Source: Stieleria maiorica (GTDB lineage Bacteria; Planctomycetota; Planctomycetia; Pirellulales; Pirellulaceae). Taken from it: a stretch of 64,000 nt of DNA. The position numbers and the translations under genes were made by a program. The notes below the pieces were generated by a model, which saw only the letters and a list, made by a program, of their open reading frames with translations, searched no databases and had not been told where the DNA came from. The DNA lies in the NCBI RefSeq assembly GCF_008035925.1, contig NZ_CP036264.1, positions 209,774 through 273,773 of the forward strand, read 5' to 3'. How positions within the stretch are numbered: position 1 is the stretch's first letter; every line of letters starts with the position of its first letter. Positions 18,579 to 29,158 of the stretch are shown one piece after another.

Positions 18579-20549
18579 ATGATGACTACCGATTACAACC
18601 CATCCCGCATTGCAGCTTGCTGGGCGCAGGGTTTCCTGGCGGTACTGCTTACAACCTGCCAAACGAACAGCACGCCTGCGCAAGACACACTCGATGACGA
18701 ACATGCGGCTCGGAAGGCTGAAGTTGAAAAGCTGTTTCGAAAAGATGTCACACGCTTCATCAAGACTTACTGCATCGATTGCCACCAGAACCGTCGGCCG
18801 ACCGAAGCGGGGGTGAACTTCTCTCCAGCCTTGAACACGCCGACTCACCCTGCGTTCACCGAGCAATGGAAACGAGCGGCGTCGCGAGTGAAAGCGCATG
18901 ACATGCCGCCGGAAGGATTGGATCAACCCTCTGACGAAGAACGGCAGATGTTCGTCCAGTGGCAAAAGAAGATCAAATTCTTGAGCCCCAAAGATCCAGG
19001 CCCGTTTATCATTCGGCGACTGACCAAGGCAGAATATGGCAATACACTGCACGACTTGTTTGGGGTCGATCCCGAGATCGCAGCGGCGCTGCCTGACGAG
19101 GTGAGCGGGGAAGGCTACTTGAATTCGCTTTCGCCGCTGCAACTGGAACAGTACCTGACGATCGCCGACAAAGTGCTGGATCAGGTTTGGCCCGTCGGTC
19201 AAATGCCATCCAGTGAGGTGCTCTATCGGTTGATCGGCCAGAAGATTGACCCGAGCAACCGCAAGGCTCTTGCGCCAGCCAAGATCGCTGGATCGCTGGC
19301 ACGGACCATGTACCGACGTCCTGCCTCCGAGCAGGAAATTGCCACGTTGCTCAATGTGTATGAGCTGGGGCGAGAGAACAAGCTAGGCGTTGAAGACGCT
19401 CTCCGCTTGGTGGTCAAAGCAACTTTGGTTTCACCGCAATTCCTGTTCATCACCCCGGTTGTGCAACCTGACCGGAACGCCAAAATTGTGCGGCTGGATG
19501 ACTGCCAACTCGCGTCGCGGCTGTCGTATTTTCTGTGGGCAACGATGCCGGACGCCGAGCTGATGCGTTTGGCTTCGGAGGGTAAGCTGCACGAGCAAGA
19601 TGTGTTGCGGGGACAGGTCTCACGTCTGCTCGCATCGCCAAAATCGCGCGCGCTGTTCGATGGTTTCGGCGCCCAATGGTTGGGCTTGGATGATTGGCGC
19701 GACCGCACGTTTGATCAGGACAAGTTCCCCCAGATGAACGAAGCCCTGCGCAGCGCGATGTACGACGAAGCACGCTTGCTGTTTGACAACGTCACGCGCG
19801 GAAACCTAAGCGCGGCGACTTTCATTGATTGCGACTTCACCTTCTTGAACCAACCATTGGCCGAAGTGTATTCGATTGACGACATCACCGGCCAAGCGAT
19901 GCGGAAAGTCACTCTGACGAATCAAAACCGCGGCGGAATCCTAGCCATGCCAGCCGTGCTTGCGGCGACGTCGTTTCCCAATCGAACCAGTCCGGTCAAT
20001 CGCGGCGTTTGGGTGCTGGAACAAGTTCTAGGCGAACACGTTCCGCCCGCTCCACCGGATGTGCCTGCCTTGGTAGTGCAGGGCGAGACAGCGGGCAAGA
20101 GCTTGACCATGCGAGAGCTTACCGAATTGCACCGCAGCGATCCGGTCTGCGCCAATTGCCATCGTTTGCTCGATCCGATCGGTTTCGGACTCGAAAACTT
20201 TGACGCGATCGGACGCTGGCGAGACTCAGACGACAACGGCGGCACGATCGACGCTTCCGGCGTGCTGCCGGACGGCAGTCGTTTTTCGACGCCTGCGGAA
20301 TTGAAAGCGATGGTCAGCGGGCGGCTCGATGACTTTGCTCGGAACCTGGCCGAAAAGATGTTGGCCTATGCCCTGTGTCGCTCCCTTGAAGGCTACGACG
20401 AAATCGTTGTGGACGAAATGACCGAGCGCGTCGCCGCCGACGATTACAAAATGCAAACGCTGGTCACCGAAGTTGTGACAAGTTATCCCTTCACGCATCG
20501 CCGAATCGAAGATGAGAGAGAGAACGATGATCAGATCTGGAATGATTGA
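18579..20549 (+). CDS. DUF1592 family exported cytochrome-like protein (copy B, full length)
   Basis: About 656 aa. A signal peptide ([16 protein letters not shown], residues about 10-30) precedes an N-terminal cytochrome-type segment with CIDCH (residues about 62-66). Then come DUF1587 ([21 protein letters not shown]), DUF1595 ([18 protein letters not shown]), DUF1592 ([19 protein letters not shown]), DUF1588 with [22 protein letters not shown], and DUF1585. The order matches the family. The ATG-ATG pair at 18579/18582 is chosen; a GTG at 18534 is in frame. The gene overlaps the DUF1552 copy B start by 23 nt, so the two are co-transcribed. It is likely a periplasmic haem protein of unknown substrate. 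Confidence 0.92.
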   Translation: MMTTDYNPSRIAACWAQGFLAVLLTTCQTNSTPAQDTLDDEHAARKAEVEKLFRKDVTRFIKTYCIDCHQNRRPTEAGVNFSPALNTPTHPAFTEQWKRAASRVKAHDMPPEGLDQPSDEERQMFVQWQKKIKFLSPKDPGPFIIRRLTKAEYGNTLHDLFGVDPEIAAALPDEVSGEGYLNSLSPLQLEQYLTIADKVLDQVWPVGQMPSSEVLYRLIGQKIDPSNRKALAPAKIAGSLARTMYRRPASEQEIATLLNVYELGRENKLGVEDALRLVVKATLVSPQFLFITPVVQPDRNAKIVRLDDCQLASRLSYFLWATMPDAELMRLASEGKLHEQDVLRGQVSRLLASPKSRALFDGFGAQWLGLDDWRDRTFDQDKFPQMNEALRSAMYDEARLLFDNVTRGNLSAATFIDCDFTFLNQPLAEVYSIDDITGQAMRKVTLTNQNRGGILAMPAVLAATSFPNRTSPVNRGVWVLEQVLGEHVPPAPPDVPALVVQGETAGKSLTMRELTELHRSDPVCANCHRLLDPIGFGLENFDAIGRWRDSDDNGGTIDASGVLPDGSRFSTPAELKAMVSGRLDDFARNLAEKMLAYALCRSLEGYDEIVVDEMTERVAADDYKMQTLVTEVVTSYPFTHRRIEDERENDDQIWND

Positions 20550-21906
20550 TCGCAGAACCTGCTTGCGCGGCCTGGGTGCGGCACTCGCACTGCCGCTGCT
20601 CGATGTCATGGGTTGGCAAGAAGCCAAGGCTGCCGAGGCCTACAAGCCTCCCGTCCGACTCGGGTTTATGTACATGCCGCATGGCGTGATCATGGACGAG
20701 TTTTGGCCGACCGATGCGGAGAGTTTTCTTGATTCACCGCCTCCGGCGATCGAGTCCCTGAAGCCCGTGCTGGACCAGTGCTTGATGATGAAGGGGATCT
20801 CTGGCGTGCCCACGGCTCCCTTCAGCGGAGCACCGCACGCGTTGGAGCTTTCGACTTGGCTCACCGCGACACTGCCGGACCCGGCGAAACGTAGCGAAAT
20901 CAACATCGCGATTTCGGCAGATCAAATTGCGGCGAATTATGTCGGCGCGATGACGCCGTTGCCGTCACTGGAACTGGCGACCATGCCGCAAAACTGGAAA
21001 GAGAACCAAGCCGGGCTGAATGAAGGCTATTACTCGCACTGCAGTTACCGTTCACCGACCCAAGTCGTGCCCGCAGAAACGAACCCGCGAAACGTGCTTG
21101 CCCGCTTGTTCAATCAGAAAGTTTCAGGCAGCACTGCCGTTTCCGGCACAGCCAGCCCGCTGGACCGCGACATGTTGGATCTGGTCCTTGGCGGCGCTCG
21201 AGATCTACGTCGCAAACTGCCTTCGTCCGACCAACGCAAATTAGACGAATACCTGGATAGCGTGCGGTCGGTCGAACGTCGAATCGCGGCGATCGAGCAA
21301 CGGCAAAAGCAAGCCGCGATGGAAAAGGCCGGCCTGCGTCGCGATAACAGGGGCGCTGATTCACCGCCCATCGAGATCAAGATTCCCGAAGGCGACAAAC
21401 GTAGCGAGTATATGCAAGTCATGTGCGACCTGAACGTCTTGGCCTTCCAAACCGACATGACTCGCGTCTCGACTTACATCGGTTCACGGCCCAACGGCGC
21501 GAATTATCCAGAACTCGGGTTTAGCGACCAGCACCATTCGCAAACGCACCACCGCGGCGACAAGACGAAGATGGACAAGGTCGCGAAGATTGTCGCGTTC
21601 AACATCGAACAGTTCGCACACATGGTCAATAAGATGCGTTCTTTAAAGGAAGCCGATGGAACGCTGCTAGACAATTGCATCATGATGTGGGGTTCAGGCC
21701 TGGAAGACGGCGACAAACACAGCCGAGAGAACCTGCCTTTCATCGTCGCAGGTGGCGGAGGCGGCTCATTAAAGACGGGGCGTTATCTGCCTGACGTGAA
21801 AGGCAATCAAGGCGACTTGCTCACCACGCTGCTCTCCTGCGCCGGTATTCCAATCGATCGCCCCGTCGGCATCGCCACCAAGCAAATCGAAGCGATCAAA
21901 GCGTAG
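20527..21906 (+). CDS. DUF1552 domain exported protein (copy B)
   Basis: A 459-aa protein starting [25 protein letters not shown], a Tat-like twin-arginine signal (RRTCLRG plus hydrophobic core). The ATG at 20527 has GAGAGAGAACG upstream, which favours it over the ATG at 20512. Family features include [64 protein letters not shown], and [20 protein letters not shown]. It overlaps the end of the DUF1592 copy B gene. With that gene it forms the second of two head-to-head DUF1592-DUF1552 pairs. It is only modestly similar to copy A, so the pairs look like old paralogues and not a recent duplication. Confidence 0.93.
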   Translation: MIRSGMIDRRTCLRGLGAALALPLLDVMGWQEAKAAEAYKPPVRLGFMYMPHGVIMDEFWPTDAESFLDSPPPAIESLKPVLDQCLMMKGISGVPTAPFSGAPHALELSTWLTATLPDPAKRSEINIAISADQIAANYVGAMTPLPSLELATMPQNWKENQAGLNEGYYSHCSYRSPTQVVPAETNPRNVLARLFNQKVSGSTAVSGTASPLDRDMLDLVLGGARDLRRKLPSSDQRKLDEYLDSVRSVERRIAAIEQRQKQAAMEKAGLRRDNRGADSPPIEIKIPEGDKRSEYMQVMCDLNVLAFQTDMTRVSTYIGSRPNGANYPELGFSDQHHSQTHHRGDKTKMDKVAKIVAFNIEQFAHMVNKMRSLKEADGTLLDNCIMMWGSGLEDGDKHSRENLPFIVAGGGGGSLKTGRYLPDVKGNQGDLLTTLLSCAGIPIDRPVGIATKQIEAIKA

Positions 21907-22000
21907 GCTGGTTGAATGAAGGTGGACTCTTACCGCTGATCGCGACGTGGTGCGTCCCGGAAGGGATCGCGTCAAACGTTGAGTGTCCAATGATGAAGTG

Positions 22001-25000
22001 CTAGGCGAACGGAAGTGTTTTTAGGAACCGAGTTCCGAAGCGTCCATAGTCTTGCCCGTCAACGTCGCCGTCACCATCGGAGTCGAATTCCGTTCGATAG
22101 CCTGGCTCGCTCAGCGTCTTCAAAAACGCAGCTCCGAAGCGACCATAGTCTTGCCCATCCACGTCACGGTCGCCATCGCTGTCGCCGTAAAAGCGGAAAA
22201 ATGCATCGACCGCCTCGTCACCAAAGATAACGTTTTCTGACATCGTCAATCCCGAATCGACGGCGGTGATCTGTGCCGCATTGATCGTCAGTTGATAATT
22301 ACCGTCGTCCAGCGAGTGCGCTCCGCCGCCCATCGTCACGATCGAATCGCCAGGGTCAAACGTGATGGTGACCCGTGTTTTCCTATCAACAACGACGGAG
22401 GAAATGTCCAGCGACGTGATCACCGCTTGGGTCGACCGGTTGATGAGTTCGAACGCGGACTCAGCCGCAAGAACCTCGGTGTCGAAGGTGACCACCAATT
22501 CGGAGACGGTGGATCGCTGCTCCGATCCATCACCCACGGCAATGGTTTTCAGCTGAGGGCGATGGGCGATCATCACCTCGTGGTCTTCGACTTCACCGTC
22601 GGCGGCGAGCCCTGTGGGTGAAAGGCGGCCTTGGGAACTGAGTCGGAATCGCGAGTAGGTTGATCCCGTTTCGACATTCGCACCTGTGTCCTGAGGCACG
22701 GGGAAGCTGACGGATCGGATTCCAGCGGTGGTCCCGAGTTGAAGTCCGGCGATGACTTGTTCGCCCGGGTCGTCCCAATCGCCATCGCGGTTGAAATCAA
22801 TCCATGCATCGAGAAGGTTTGAATTGGGGTCCGGGTTTTGAAGTTCGACGTCAACCGTCGCGGTCATCGATTCCTCGTCCGAGACGACGATCGGACCGGC
22901 AAAGGTGATTCCGTCTTCGTCGTCCGCGGTTCCCGTTTGGTCATCGCCATCTGAAGCTGCCGAGTGCACGCCGACGCTTTCGGAATCGCGAGCCGCGCCC
23001 AACGTGGCCCCGATGTTGTTGTGCCGAGCGCCATTATCGCTGACCAACACCGGGTACGAACTCGCAAATCCCGATTGGGTTGAACTGGGGGCATCACCAA
23101 AATCCAGCGTTTCAGGGACAATGATCTCCCGAATCGCCAGCCCCCCGATCGACACATCCAGGGTCGACCCGGAGGGAGTGACGTCGATCACAATTTGCCC
23201 GGATGAATTCGGCTCGACGAGGACGGCGTAAGAAGAGAGCGGAAGCATTGAGGAACCGATGTGATCGTTGATCGACAATTCGTTCTGATTGAAGTCTTGC
23301 AGAAACGAGATTGCTGGTCCCGCTCCCGTGATCATCACGTTCTGTTGGATGCTGGAATAAAACGACTCCAATCCGAAAACGTAGACTTCATACGTATTTT
23401 GTGGATTGAGATCGCTCCATGTAAACGTGACCGCGTTCGTGTCGGTGTAGATTTGCCCCGCGATGTCGTTGAGCAGTTGGTCGTGTGCCGGAATCGTGTG
23501 GGGAGTCGGTGTTGCGGTATAGGAAGTGATGCTGCCACCGGCACCGGTGATCGTTAAATCGAAATCCGTGGCGGCTCCGGTTTCATTCTTCAAATTCTGT
23601 TCTGTCGTCGGCGTTTGTCGGGAACCGATCGGTGTCCAGTGGGTCGGGGTTTCCGAACCGGTATCGAAATCAATTCCAACCAGCGGCCTTGGGATCGATT
23701 CATCGTCAAGAATCGTGATCACTGAAACTCCATCGACCAGACCTGTCGCCGATGCCGTGATTTCAATGGTTTGCGGGCCATCGAAAACTTGATCGTCTAC
23801 CGCGCTGACAACGAACGTTGCCCGATCACTTCCGTCTGGAATGAGCACGGTTGCCGGCACGTTCGCCTCACTTCCGTCACCGCTTGTCAATGTGACTTCC
23901 AGATCGCCACTGGATCCATTGTTGCGAATGACGGTTGCCGTCGATGTTCCTCCGTTTTCGCTGATTGCCGAGGTCTGGATCAACACCGAGAGCGAGTCGT
24001 TAACACGCTCATAGCGCTGAATTGCCAGCCCCGCAAGCGCGATTCCGGCCGATCCGTCTGCCGGGGACACGAGCACCCGAATGCTTCCCGATGGATCGGC
24101 TGTGATCAATCGCGCGTACAAGTCCAGCGGATTGCTGCTCGAACCGGCCGCGTCATTGACGAAGAGTTCTCCATCAACCAGGGTCTGCGTGAAGCTTGTC
24201 GAGTTCGCACCGATGAATTCAACGTCCTGAATAAACGAACCGTCTCGTGACTCAAGCCCAAAAACATAGACGCGATACTGTTCTCCCGGAATCAAATCGC
24301 TCCACGTCGCATTGAACGTTTCGCCGGTAGTCTCCACAGAATAACCGTCCAGATTCGCGAGCGACTGCGTGTGCTGTGGTATGGACGTCAGTGGCGGGCT
24401 GAAGCTGGACGAAGAAGCACTGCCGAAAATGGAGGACGTCAGGTCGACATCCGATGTGGTTCCGTCTTCAGCGATCAGGTCCGTCCCCGACACAGTGAAG
24501 ATTGAATCGACATCCGTCCAATTGTTGGGGACGGGATCGTCAAAACCGATGTCGACTCCAATCAGCGGCCCGGTTTCGTCATCCTGGTTCAGTACCCGAA
24601 TCTGTCGATCGGGCAAGTCATCGAACCTGTCATCGGTGGTTTGCAAGCGGTCGATGGCAAGCGTCACGCCAACGGTCTGGTCGCCGTCGGCAATCGCGTC
24701 GTCGACTCCGATGACGGTGACGGTCCGCGGTTGGTCCCAATTCGACTGGTTGAACGTGAGTGCGGACGGCGTCACCACGACTTCACCCGCGTCGGTCGAT
24801 TCCAGGCTGATGACAACGTCTCCGATCGGTTCGGCCGACAAAACCACCGCAAACGTGTCTTGATCCGCCGACTCGTTCACGATCGTTGAATCAGCGGATT
24901 GTGAGACATGGTATCCCGGAATGTCTGTCGCCCGCGATTGGATCGCAACGCCGGAAAGGATCGCATCCTCATTCGGAAGCGAACTCAAGTTGGTGATGAT

Positions 25001-27376
25001 GATCGCGATCTCGCCGTTCGCATCTGCCTGGGCAATGACCGCCGAAGATTCCAAAGGCGTCTTTTCGTCTGACAACGCTTGATTGATCAGCAACCCATTT
25101 CCGATGGTCCTGGTCTCTTGAACGAACGCCGGCACATCGGTTCCGCCTCGGATTTCAACCTGTTGCATGACATTGTCTGTGGTGAACCATTCACTGGTCA
25201 TCACGTAAAGGTTGTAGTCGATCCCGGGTGTCAGCCCCGACCATGTCAACTCGAAGGATTGGGTTGCCAATCGCGCTCCATCAATCCCATCCAGACGCGG
25301 CGAATGAAGTGGCGGCTCATTCGGGATCGTTTCAAACACAAGCGCCGCGTCCGCCATCTCGATCGTCAACCCGACCGGGCTGATGATCCCATCCTCACGG
25401 ATCAGATCGGAATAGGTGCCGTCAAACTGTTCGGAGATCTTTGTCCAGTTCGTCGGAGAGTTCCCCGTTGCCTCGTCAAAATCCACTCCGATCAGCGGTT
25501 GCCACTCGTCGTCGGCGATGGTCACCGAAACGGGACGGATGATCATCGCGGGGGCGTAGTTTGAGTCCGTGCTGGAAATCACTCGATGTGAGATCAGCCC
25601 CGCGTGAATGCCTTCACTCTCGGCGTCATCGACACCCCGCACGGACACGGTTGCGGGGTTCGTGCCGGCTAAATCGACATGGATCGTCGGCGAAAAATTG
25701 ATTCCATCAAGACTCAATTCCGCCTGTTCCGAAGCCGAAATCTCAACGGTCGTGGTTCCCGAAGTGCTGGTCGTTCGAACGATGTCGTAGGTGTCAATGA
25801 CCGGGGATCCGACCACGCCGTCTTCACCGACGATGGTGCTTGCGCCAGACTCTTGTATCAGAATTCCGGGACTTGAACCGGACGACGTGATTTGGATATC
25901 GGTGTTTGAGATCGCAAAGAACACGTTGTCGAGCGGACGGACCCGGACTCGAGCTTGCTGAACATCAATGTTGGGGGACACGAATGTGAAACTGCCGTCG
26001 TTCTCCGTCGACGCTGACAGTACGATCGGGAACGTCAATCCGCCATCAACCGAAAGCTCGATCGCGACCAGGTCGGCATCGATGCCGTGACCCGCGGCGG
26101 TCGTCGTGCCGGCAACGTCCCAGGTGACTGTCTCGCTGACACCGCCGGTCCAATTCGAACCCGATGGCGTGATGGCGAACGCCGCGCCGGTGCCAACGGT
26201 GTTCAATCGCACGTCGTCGGAGTGGACACCGCCCTGGCCGTCACGCACGGTCACGCGAAAATTCAGCTCTCGCGTGGTGGTGGGCAGCGCCTCGCCGATC
26301 ATCGACGTGTCAACGCCGGCGACCAGATCGGTGAGCCGAGGGAAAACGCGACTCGATTCCGTCGTCGGCCCGAAGCTTCGAAACAGGGGGCGGCTGCCAT
26401 CATCGGTGACTGGCAACCCTTGCGTCCCGCCGGTGTCGAGTTGGTCCCATGTGTAGGTCAATTCATCGGAGTCGTCGGGGTCGCTTCCGCTTGCCGACAG
26501 CTCAAATGGCGTCCCGGCCGGGATCACGTAGTCCGCTCCCGCTGAAACCGACGGAACGGCGTTCATTAACGGTGTCGTCGAATTCGGAGCCCCCACACCG
26601 GAGACAAATTCTTCGATCTGCTCGAAACTTGCCGCGTGGAAGTGTGGATCGGGATACTCTTGTAAATTGTCACCATCGTTGGCAATGCCAGGATACCCCA
26701 TCAGCGTCGAACCGCTCGCCGGCTCAAAAGCACTTGACGCTTCGCGCGCCTCGCTGCCCGCGACCACCACGCTTGCGTTGAAGGTATGTTCGGCTCCGAA
26801 CTGATGGCCGATTTCATGGGCGACCAACTCCACCCACGTCGGTCCGATCGGATTCTCAGAGGTTGATACCCCGCGACCTCTACCGGAGGTGTTGACCACA
26901 CCGAGCCCCGCACGTCCCCCTTGCGATCCCGTTCCAAAAACGTGTCCGATATCGTACGCGGCCGAACCATAAATGCTGTTCAGCCGCGACGTGTTCTCGT
27001 TCAGCATTGCGCCGACGTTGCCGTTGGTGTAACCATCGCTCGCGGCGTCGACAAACACGCTCGCGGTGGTCGAAACCAATTGAAGGTGAATCGCAAGCTC
27101 GCTTTCGAAGATCGCGTTCAGTTCGTTAACGGCGTCGTTGATCGCGTCAAAAGCGGCCTCCTGTCCGCCGATGAAATCGGTGTATTCAGCCGTCGCTGCC
27201 ACCGCCAGACGGTAATTCCGCAGTTCCGTTCCGATGCCAAAGTTGTCGTCCCCCACACCGGCGGCCAACAGCCTGCGGTCTTCGAGCACTTCAAAACGCC
27301 GGCCGAGGAGAGGTTTCCGGCAACGACGCGTTTTTCTTTTGCGACTAGCGAGAGTGGCCCTGTGGGCGTGAGGCAT
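22001..27376 (-). CDS. Giant secreted reprolysin-like zinc metallopeptidase with GEVED and dockerin-like domains
   Basis: A 1791-aa protein. The N-terminus (MPHAHRATLASRKRKTRR...) leads to RRFEVLEDRRLLAAG, the planctomycete FE-LE-RRLLA export-type motif. Residues about 50-290 form a peptidase with HEIGHQFGAEH (187-197), the metzincin zinc site. Next come Ig/PKD-like domains, then three copies of a roughly 200-residue module opening PLIGVD/PLVGID and holding TWSDL-P---Y-VYVFGLES, with Calx-beta-like spacers. A GEVED domain (DFGDAP...GEVEDHEV) follows. The C-terminus has two dockerin-like loops (DVDGQDYGRFG). The ATG at 27376 has GGAAAG upstream; an ATG at 27502 is in frame. It is predicted to be an extracellular protease. 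The C-terminal module is shared with the protein at 0-6.4 kb. Confidence 0.9.
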   Translation of the reverse strand: MPHAHRATLASRKRKTRRCRKPLLGRRFEVLEDRRLLAAGVGDDNFGIGTELRNYRLAVAATAEYTDFIGGQEAAFDAINDAVNELNAIFESELAIHLQLVSTTASVFVDAASDGYTNGNVGAMLNENTSRLNSIYGSAAYDIGHVFGTGSQGGRAGLGVVNTSGRGRGVSTSENPIGPTWVELVAHEIGHQFGAEHTFNASVVVAGSEAREASSAFEPASGSTLMGYPGIANDGDNLQEYPDPHFHAASFEQIEEFVSGVGAPNSTTPLMNAVPSVSAGADYVIPAGTPFELSASGSDPDDSDELTYTWDQLDTGGTQGLPVTDDGSRPLFRSFGPTTESSRVFPRLTDLVAGVDTSMIGEALPTTTRELNFRVTVRDGQGGVHSDDVRLNTVGTGAAFAITPSGSNWTGGVSETVTWDVAGTTTAAGHGIDADLVAIELSVDGGLTFPIVLSASTENDGSFTFVSPNIDVQQARVRVRPLDNVFFAISNTDIQITSSGSSPGILIQESGASTIVGEDGVVGSPVIDTYDIVRTTSTSGTTTVEISASEQAELSLDGINFSPTIHVDLAGTNPATVSVRGVDDAESEGIHAGLISHRVISSTDSNYAPAMIIRPVSVTIADDEWQPLIGVDFDEATGNSPTNWTKISEQFDGTYSDLIREDGIISPVGLTIEMADAALVFETIPNEPPLHSPRLDGIDGARLATQSFELTWSGLTPGIDYNLYVMTSEWFTTDNVMQQVEIRGGTDVPAFVQETRTIGNGLLINQALSDEKTPLESSAVIAQADANGEIAIIITNLSSLPNEDAILSGVAIQSRATDIPGYHVSQSADSTIVNESADQDTFAVVLSAEPIGDVVISLESTDAGEVVVTPSALTFNQSNWDQPRTVTVIGVDDAIADGDQTVGVTLAIDRLQTTDDRFDDLPDRQIRVLNQDDETGPLIGVDIGFDDPVPNNWTDVDSIFTVSGTDLIAEDGTTSDVDLTSSIFGSASSSSFSPPLTSIPQHTQSLANLDGYSVETTGETFNATWSDLIPGEQYRVYVFGLESRDGSFIQDVEFIGANSTSFTQTLVDGELFVNDAAGSSSNPLDLYARLITADPSGSIRVLVSPADGSAGIALAGLAIQRYERVNDSLSVLIQTSAISENGGTSTATVIRNNGSSGDLEVTLTSGDGSEANVPATVLIPDGSDRATFVVSAVDDQVFDGPQTIEITASATGLVDGVSVITILDDESIPRPLVGIDFDTGSETPTHWTPIGSRQTPTTEQNLKNETGAATDFDLTITGAGGSITSYTATPTPHTIPAHDQLLNDIAGQIYTDTNAVTFTWSDLNPQNTYEVYVFGLESFYSSIQQNVMITGAGPAISFLQDFNQNELSINDHIGSSMLPLSSYAVLVEPNSSGQIVIDVTPSGSTLDVSIGGLAIREIIVPETLDFGDAPSSTQSGFASSYPVLVSDNGARHNNIGATLGAARDSESVGVHSAASDGDDQTGTADDEDGITFAGPIVVSDEESMTATVDVELQNPDPNSNLLDAWIDFNRDGDWDDPGEQVIAGLQLGTTAGIRSVSFPVPQDTGANVETGSTYSRFRLSSQGRLSPTGLAADGEVEDHEVMIAHRPQLKTIAVGDGSEQRSTVSELVVTFDTEVLAAESAFELINRSTQAVITSLDISSVVVDRKTRVTITFDPGDSIVTMGGGAHSLDDGNYQLTINAAQITAVDSGLTMSENVIFGDEAVDAFFRFYGDSDGDRDVDGQDYGRFGAAFLKTLSEPGYRTEFDSDGDGDVDGQDYGRFGTRFLKTLPFA

Positions 27377-27685
27377 GGAAACTTTCCGCGAATAATTATC
27401 AGGAAACGAGCGTCGAGTCGGCAGGCCGACAGGGGAAGAGTTTAAACGAGCCCAAAGCGATGTAAAACAAGAGTTCACCTGCGATTTCTCGGACCTCCCC
27501 ATGCCCTAGTCGTTCTGTCGGTCGGGGGGCCCTCCTGCTTGTTTTCTTCGGAGGGCGCGAGGTTGTCGCAGCGCAACTCGTCAGTCCGTCGTTGGTGTCT
27601 ACACAAGCCCTCGGGCACGAGTGCGGGCTCGCATCGAGGGTTCGGCCAACGGCCATCACTAGACGTCCGGCGCCAAAAGCGACGT
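27377..27685. other. Intergenic region between patatin gene and metallopeptidase
   Basis: About 309 nt between two genes on the same (minus) strand. It holds the inverted repeat GCCCTCC...GGAGGGC (27524-27550), without a T-tract on either strand. An in-frame extension of the metallopeptidase to 27502 is possible. The metallopeptidase promoter must lie here if the gene is not read through from the patatin gene. No other feature was recognised. Confidence 0.35.
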
Positions 27686-28813
27686 TCATGCAGCTCTGAA
27701 TTGCACTCGATTGTTGGGGATTCGACCCAGGGCTTTTTGGCCGTAGGTGGACAGCGTTGCGTCGGCGACTTCATAGCCGTGACGGAATAATAGACTGAAC
27801 TCGCTGTGGGTCAGCCGACGCAGTGTGGTTTCAATCCGCACGACCCGGCTGACCTCGTCGTCGGTCAGTGCGGGTTTGCCAGCGCCGGGATTGCGTCGGT
27901 AAACTTTCTTCGTCGCCAATCCAAGACGCAGATAGGTGCCTGTTCCCGGATTCTGTTTGAAGTACTCCATCAACATCCGAGTTCTTAAACTGCGGACTTG
28001 GTCGGTCGCGATGTCGACCAGCCGCATCGACGCCTTCAAGTATCCCGGCCGCCATCGCGATTGCCGCGTCTCGCTTGATAGAGGGCGAGAGGCATCGCAA
28101 ACGATCAAAAAATCGGTGCCATCACAAAGGCCTTCGCCGGGCTTGAACAGCGACTCGACGCCCAAGTTGTCGTACACGCCACCGTCCCAAAGGTGAAGGT
28201 GGTTGTACTTCGGTTTGATTCCGCACCAATCGCCATCACGGTACTCACTCCAACGGTGCCGCCGCGACGGAAGACGCAACGGCCCGATCAAACCAGGGAC
28301 GGCGGCCGACGCGGCCAGCGCGTGCGACAATCGGAACTCGGGGTCGGTGACGTACTTGGTTTGATAATCGCCCATCAAGTCACGTTGAAAACGCCAGTTC
28401 TTGCCGGTCTGGTAACAGGTCGCGTTGATGATCCAGCGCGGTGTGACGGGCAAATCGGCAAGCGAGCCGCGGATGCCCCAGTGGCTCTCCAGCGCATCGC
28501 CCAGCACCGACGCCCGCCCGGTCGCAAGCCGCCATGGGAACAGCAGCGAGTTCAGGACATAGGTCCGCTGCACATTTCGCGTCGTCAACACCGAAAGGCA
28601 ACGCGGCACGACATCGTGCAAGTATTCCTCACTGCCGGGCCATCGATACCCGGCCGATGCGATGACCAGCCCTGCCGCTAAACTGCCCCCGGAAACGCTG
28701 GAAACGATTTCCACGTTTCCCAGCAAATCTTGCCGCGCCAGCCGAGCCAGGACGCCCAAATGAAACACCGTCGCACGGACGCCACCGCCAGAGAATGCCA
28801 GCGAGATCTTCAT
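27686..28813 (-). CDS. Patatin-like phospholipase / lipid acyl hydrolase
   Basis: A 375-aa protein starting MKISLAFSGGGVRATVFHLG. GGGVRA is the oxyanion-hole glycine motif. The nucleophile elbow is VSSVSGGS (Ser about 41), with Ser in place of the first Gly of GxSxG, as in many bacterial patatins. The catalytic Asp lies in LWDGGVYDNLG (DGG motif). It should cleave acyl chains from lipids as a Ser-Asp dyad enzyme. No signal peptide is seen, so it is cytosolic or membrane-associated. The ATG at 28813 is chosen because homologous sequence in the relic at 18.4 kb begins at the same codon. The gene stands alone on the minus strand. Confidence 0.92.
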   Translation of the reverse strand: MKISLAFSGGGVRATVFHLGVLARLARQDLLGNVEIVSSVSGGSLAAGLVIASAGYRWPGSEEYLHDVVPRCLSVLTTRNVQRTYVLNSLLFPWRLATGRASVLGDALESHWGIRGSLADLPVTPRWIINATCYQTGKNWRFQRDLMGDYQTKYVTDPEFRLSHALAASAAVPGLIGPLRLPSRRHRWSEYRDGDWCGIKPKYNHLHLWDGGVYDNLGVESLFKPGEGLCDGTDFLIVCDASRPLSSETRQSRWRPGYLKASMRLVDIATDQVRSLRTRMLMEYFKQNPGTGTYLRLGLATKKVYRRNPGAGKPALTDDEVSRVVRIETTLRRLTHSEFSLLFRHGYEVADATLSTYGQKALGRIPNNRVQFRAA

Positions 28814-29158
28814 GAAACATTGCGATGATGGCGTGAAACTTGGGCTCCCGATGGACTCGCAAACGCAGGATGGAATTCGCAAGCCAGACGTCGCCGCGAT
28901 GGTAGTGTGACAGCAATCGGCGGAGCCAGATCAATCCGCAAAGCGGTTTTCCAAGTACGGCAGCCCTTCCGGACTGTCGCCCGCGTGGCTCGATGCAAAG
29001 CCTCTAGAAAGGTGCCCTAGAATCACTTATCGCATGTTGATCGCCGGGGCAACGGACATGCAGTCGGACCAATAGGACACAGAGGACTTATAGGTCCCCT
29101 GCGTTCTGTTGGTCCCATCGATCGCGGATCGCTTTGACGTCGCAGATTGGCCAAAGCG
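28814..29158. repeat. Intergenic region with a GGACCAATAGGAC element
   Basis: 345 nt between two minus-strand genes. Around 29066-29117 there is GGACCAATAGGACACAGAGG, continuing into TATAGGTCCC and TGTTGGTCCC. This resembles the element at 30215-30275 on the other side of the metallophosphoesterase gene. The patatin promoter is expected in the 28.8-29.0 kb part. No convincing small gene was seen. Confidence 0.5.
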
